Below are positions 30,065 to 32,167 of a DNA stretch of 32,167 nucleotides, one piece after another. This stretch comes from Sporosarcina sp. Lineage in GTDB: Bacteria; Bacillota; Bacilli; Bacillales_A; Planococcaceae. The stretch lies in assembly GCA_029263895.1 (NCBI GenBank), contig JARIDO010000016.1:1-32167 (forward strand). Reading direction: 5' to 3'. The notes under the pieces were generated by a model. It saw nothing but the letters and a program-made list of their open reading frames with translations, was not told the DNA's origin and ran no database searches. Position 1 is the stretch's first letter, and each line of letters starts with the position of its first letter. The position numbers and the translations under genes were made by a program.

Positions 30065-30116
30065 AAATAAGCGTCATGTAAACCATTGCTTACGGGTTTA
30101 CATGACGCTTATTTCA
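30065..30116 (+). terminator. dnaB terminator (20-bp perfect stem)
   Basis: A perfect 20-bp stem (30065-30084 with 30095-30114) around a 10-base loop, directly after dnaB. The T tract is weak and partly within the stem (TTATTT), so termination efficiency is uncertain. The following 260 bases, to the M23 gene, hold no other gene. Confidence 0.75.
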
Positions 30117-30374
30117 TTGTACTAAAATAACAGATAATAAGAAATCTAGCTAATAAATGTATAAAAGTAGAAAGTTATTCTGATAATAAGATAATGTATC
30201 TAAAAGACTAAATAAATTACAAATTATGGATTGTATTAGTCATTAATGTTACAACTATATTAAAATCAACACGTATAGAAAACTATATGGTAAATTGGAA
30301 CGGTATGAAAAAATTACTTCATGGAATCGAGTTAGAACCTACGAGGTTACTGAATGTTTGGAAGGAGCAAGATT

Positions 30375-31847
30375 ATGTTTTCTATAAATAAAAAGAAGTT
30401 TAACAAAGAAAGAGTAGCTAATAAGTGGCGCGATCAAATTCATAAGGTAACAAGTATCATGTTTCTATCAGTTATGATATTGGGCTTAGGGGCAAATGTA
30501 GTACTAGCCGATGATAGTAAGAAGTCAGGATTTAAAAAAGTTTACCATATATACTCTGCAGGCGAACATGTAGGTACCATTTCTGATATTACTAAATTAG
30601 AAGAAATGAAAGAAAAGGTAGTTTTGAAAGCAGGCGAAGAATTCAAAGAATATTCATTAACTGCGGGATCTGGTTTATCAATCGTACCTGAAAGCGTATT
30701 TACATCTATAACAAATGACGAGGTTGTTCTTGAGAAAATTCAAACATTACTAGCTGTAGAAACAGAAGCAATCGCAGTAGTAATTGATGAGAAACCAGCG
30801 TTCTATGTAAAAGACATGGACGCTTATAAAGAAGTTATTCGACAGTTAAAACTACAATCAGTTACTGAAGAGCAGCTCAGTGCATTTGAAACGCAAGAAG
30901 CATCTGAAGATACTCTACCCGAATTAGCAGTAGATGAAACACGCATCATAGATATTTCTATTAGCGGCGATATGAAAGCCGATAAGGCATCAATATCACC
31001 AGACCAAGTTAGAAACATCGACGAGGCTATCCAAATCTTGAACAAAGGAACCCTTGACGAAAAGAAATACACGGTACAACCAGGTGATGTACTTGGGAAA
31101 ATCGCAGTAGCTCACAATATGACAACAGCAGAACTTTTGAAACTTAATCCAAATTATACAAATGAAACTGTCCTTCACTTAGATGAAGAACTAAACGTAA
31201 CTGTGTTAAAACCATTTGTAAACGTTGAAGTTAATTTTGAAACAAAACAAAAAGAACAAATTAAATACAAAGTAACAACTAAAGAAGATGATCAAGAATA
31301 TAAAGGTAAAAAAGTAGTAACGGTGCAAGGGTCTGATGGTGAAAAGATTGTAACTGCACAAGTACAAAAAGTGAATGGTCAGTTAGTTGCACGTGAAGTA
31401 ACTAATGAAGAGGTGCTCACTGAAGCTGTAGATGAAGTCGTTGTAGTTGGTACGAAAGTTGTATCATCAAAAGGAACAGGCCAATTTGTGTGGCCTACAA
31501 ATGGCGGTTATGTATCTAGTCAACGCGGAGCTCGCTGGGGAAGAGTTCACGAAGGAATTGACATTGCAAGACCATCAAACTTCACTATAAAAGCAGCAGA
31601 CAATGGAGTTGTTTCATCAGCGGGGGCAGGAGGAACATACGGTAATCGAATCGTTATAACACATAACAATGGCTATCAAACATTATATGCACACCTTTCA
31701 AAAATTGATGTTAAAGTTGGTCAGACGGTTGAAAGAGGTTCGGCGATAGGCGTTATGGGGGCTACTGGGAATTCTACAGGTGTTCACCTTCATTTTGAAG
31801 TATTAAAAAATGGTTCAAATATCAATCCCTTAAGTGTATTAAACTAA
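30375..31847 (+). CDS. Cell-wall endopeptidase: LysM, G5 and peptidase M23 domains
   Basis: A 490-residue exported protein. A signal or anchor segment spans about 25-45 (VTSIMFLSVMILGLGANVV) and ends in VLADD. After a region without known motifs come a LysM peptidoglycan-binding domain (about 232-277, YTVQPGDVLGKIA), a G5 domain (about 279-360) and a LytM-type M23 metallopeptidase (about 375-490) with zinc ligands H392 and D396 (HEGID) and H471/H473 (HLHFE). It likely cuts peptide cross-bridges of peptidoglycan. The longer frame starts at 30354, but ATG 30375 has GGAAGGAG 7 bases upstream. Placed between dnaB and walR, where Bacillus subtilis has purA. Ends at a terminator. Confidence 0.93.
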   Translation: MFSINKKKFNKERVANKWRDQIHKVTSIMFLSVMILGLGANVVLADDSKKSGFKKVYHIYSAGEHVGTISDITKLEEMKEKVVLKAGEEFKEYSLTAGSGLSIVPESVFTSITNDEVVLEKIQTLLAVETEAIAVVIDEKPAFYVKDMDAYKEVIRQLKLQSVTEEQLSAFETQEASEDTLPELAVDETRIIDISISGDMKADKASISPDQVRNIDEAIQILNKGTLDEKKYTVQPGDVLGKIAVAHNMTTAELLKLNPNYTNETVLHLDEELNVTVLKPFVNVEVNFETKQKEQIKYKVTTKEDDQEYKGKKVVTVQGSDGEKIVTAQVQKVNGQLVAREVTNEEVLTEAVDEVVVVGTKVVSSKGTGQFVWPTNGGYVSSQRGARWGRVHEGIDIARPSNFTIKAADNGVVSSAGAGGTYGNRIVITHNNGYQTLYAHLSKIDVKVGQTVERGSAIGVMGATGNSTGVHLHFEVLKNGSNINPLSVLN

Positions 31848-31853
31848 GATATG

Positions 31854-31889
31854 AAAAAGACGATACAATTCATGTATCGTCTTTTTTTT
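31854..31889 (+). terminator. M23 peptidase gene terminator
   Basis: AAAAAGACGATAC (31854-31866) pairs with GTATCGTCTTTTT (31874-31886), 13 bp, loop of 7, then more T. The next 233 bases, up to walR, contain the walR leader with a Noc-binding-like site and no gene. Confidence 0.92.
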
Positions 31890-32020
31890 AACCGATAAAA
31901 AAGTGCTATCGTATATAGTTTAAAATAGTGAATCATTCCCCAAATAAAAAAGAAATTGATCCTACATTAAACAGTTAAGTTGCACTTAAAAATCATTTGT
32001 TCGACAATATATGATGAAAT

Positions 32021-32034
32021 ATTGCCCGGGAAAT
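32021..32034. other. Candidate Noc-binding site (NBS)
   Basis: ATTGCCCGGGAAAT matches the Noc-binding consensus ATTTCCCGGGAAAT at 13 of 14 positions. It lies in the walR upstream region, about 90 bases before the start codon. The window also encodes Noc. Confidence 0.6.
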
Positions 32035-32122
32035 ATTTGTATAGAACGTGCGAAACCGCTAGAAGAATGATAGAGTTAACTTAAATGTATAAAGACGCTA
32101 ACGTGCGAGAAAGGAAATAATG

Positions 32123-32167
32123 ATGCAAAATAAAACAATTCTAATTGTAGATGATGAAAAACCGATT
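32123..32167 (+). CDS. walR: Response regulator WalR (YycF), 5' fragment
   Basis: Only 15 codons are present before the window ends: MQNKTILIVDDEKPI, the start of a receiver domain with the acidic DDE pair. The VDDEKPI run and place (after dnaB, near oriC) match WalR, the essential OmpR-type regulator of cell-wall metabolism in Firmicutes, whose kinase gene walK would follow outside. Two ATGs lie in tandem (32120 and 32123); the second has AAGGA 7 bases upstream and is preferred. A different response regulator cannot be excluded from so short a piece. Confidence 0.8.
   Translation, partial: MQNKTILIVDDEKPI

Noticed and set aside
31389..31406. CACGTG in the M23 gene as a parS site
   Set aside because: Four mismatches to the parS consensus in the flanking positions.

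Overview
The window is the chromosome replication-origin region of a low-GC Gram-positive bacterium of the order Bacillales. The gene order (gyrA-gyrB-recF-yaaA-dnaN-dnaA / oriC / rpmH-rnpA-spoIIIJ-jag-mnmE-mnmG-rsmG-noc-soj-spo0J ... ychF ... rpsF-ssb-rpsR-yybS-gdpP-rplI-dnaB ... walR) is the classic Bacillus-type origin layout, shown here with dnaA on the minus strand. A YyaC-type spore protease relative, a lipoprotein-type SpoIIIJ/YidC, Soj/Spo0J and Noc all point to an endospore former. Protein details and gene content suggest a Planococcaceae/Caryophanaceae member (Sporosarcina-, Lysinibacillus-like), but that placement is inference.

Layout. Positions 1-365 hold the leader and two tandem promoters of an rRNA operon that reads leftwards out of the window; the 16S gene itself is not present. 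On the minus strand follow a degenerate HD-GYP protein, gyrA, gyrB, recF, yaaA, dnaN and dnaA. The origin is bipartite, one part on each side of dnaA: a DnaA-box cluster upstream (about 10315-10631), and a second cluster between dnaA and dnaN (8761-8916). The second part carries a recognisable basal unwinding element of DnaA boxes, a short GC spacer, six DnaA-trios and AT-rich DNA. To the right, on the plus strand, come rpmH, rnpA, spoIIIJ, jag, mnmE, mnmG, rsmG, noc, soj and spo0J. Two parS sites lie there, one between rsmG and noc and one inside spo0J. A minus-strand yyaC and a plus-strand mscS-type channel gene diverge at about 20.8 kb, followed by a DUF951 protein and ychF. A minus-strand membrane metalloprotease-like gene (DUF3267) converges on ychF. 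The rpsF-ssb-rpsR operon and the yybS-gdpP-rplI-dnaB operon come next, then a LysM-G5-M23 cell-wall hydrolase, and the first 15 codons of walR at the right edge.

How it works together. Almost every gene is transcribed away from oriC, co-directional with replication. The window combines initiation (DnaA, oriC), the sliding clamp and replicative helicase, supercoiling (GyrA/GyrB), repair (RecF), origin segregation (Soj/Spo0J/parS), nucleoid occlusion (Noc), ribosome components and tRNA/rRNA modification, membrane protein insertion, c-di-AMP turnover and cell-wall control (WalR, M23 hydrolase). This is core genome. I saw no phage, insertion sequence, CRISPR array or obvious horizontally acquired island, and nothing I would call a wholly undescribed system. 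The points most worth a second look are regulatory: the DnaA-trio element, two DnaA boxes around a probable mnmE promoter, a near-perfect Noc-binding site just upstream of walR, an HD-GYP protein lacking the usual HD histidine, and a hydrolase gene at the position before walR.
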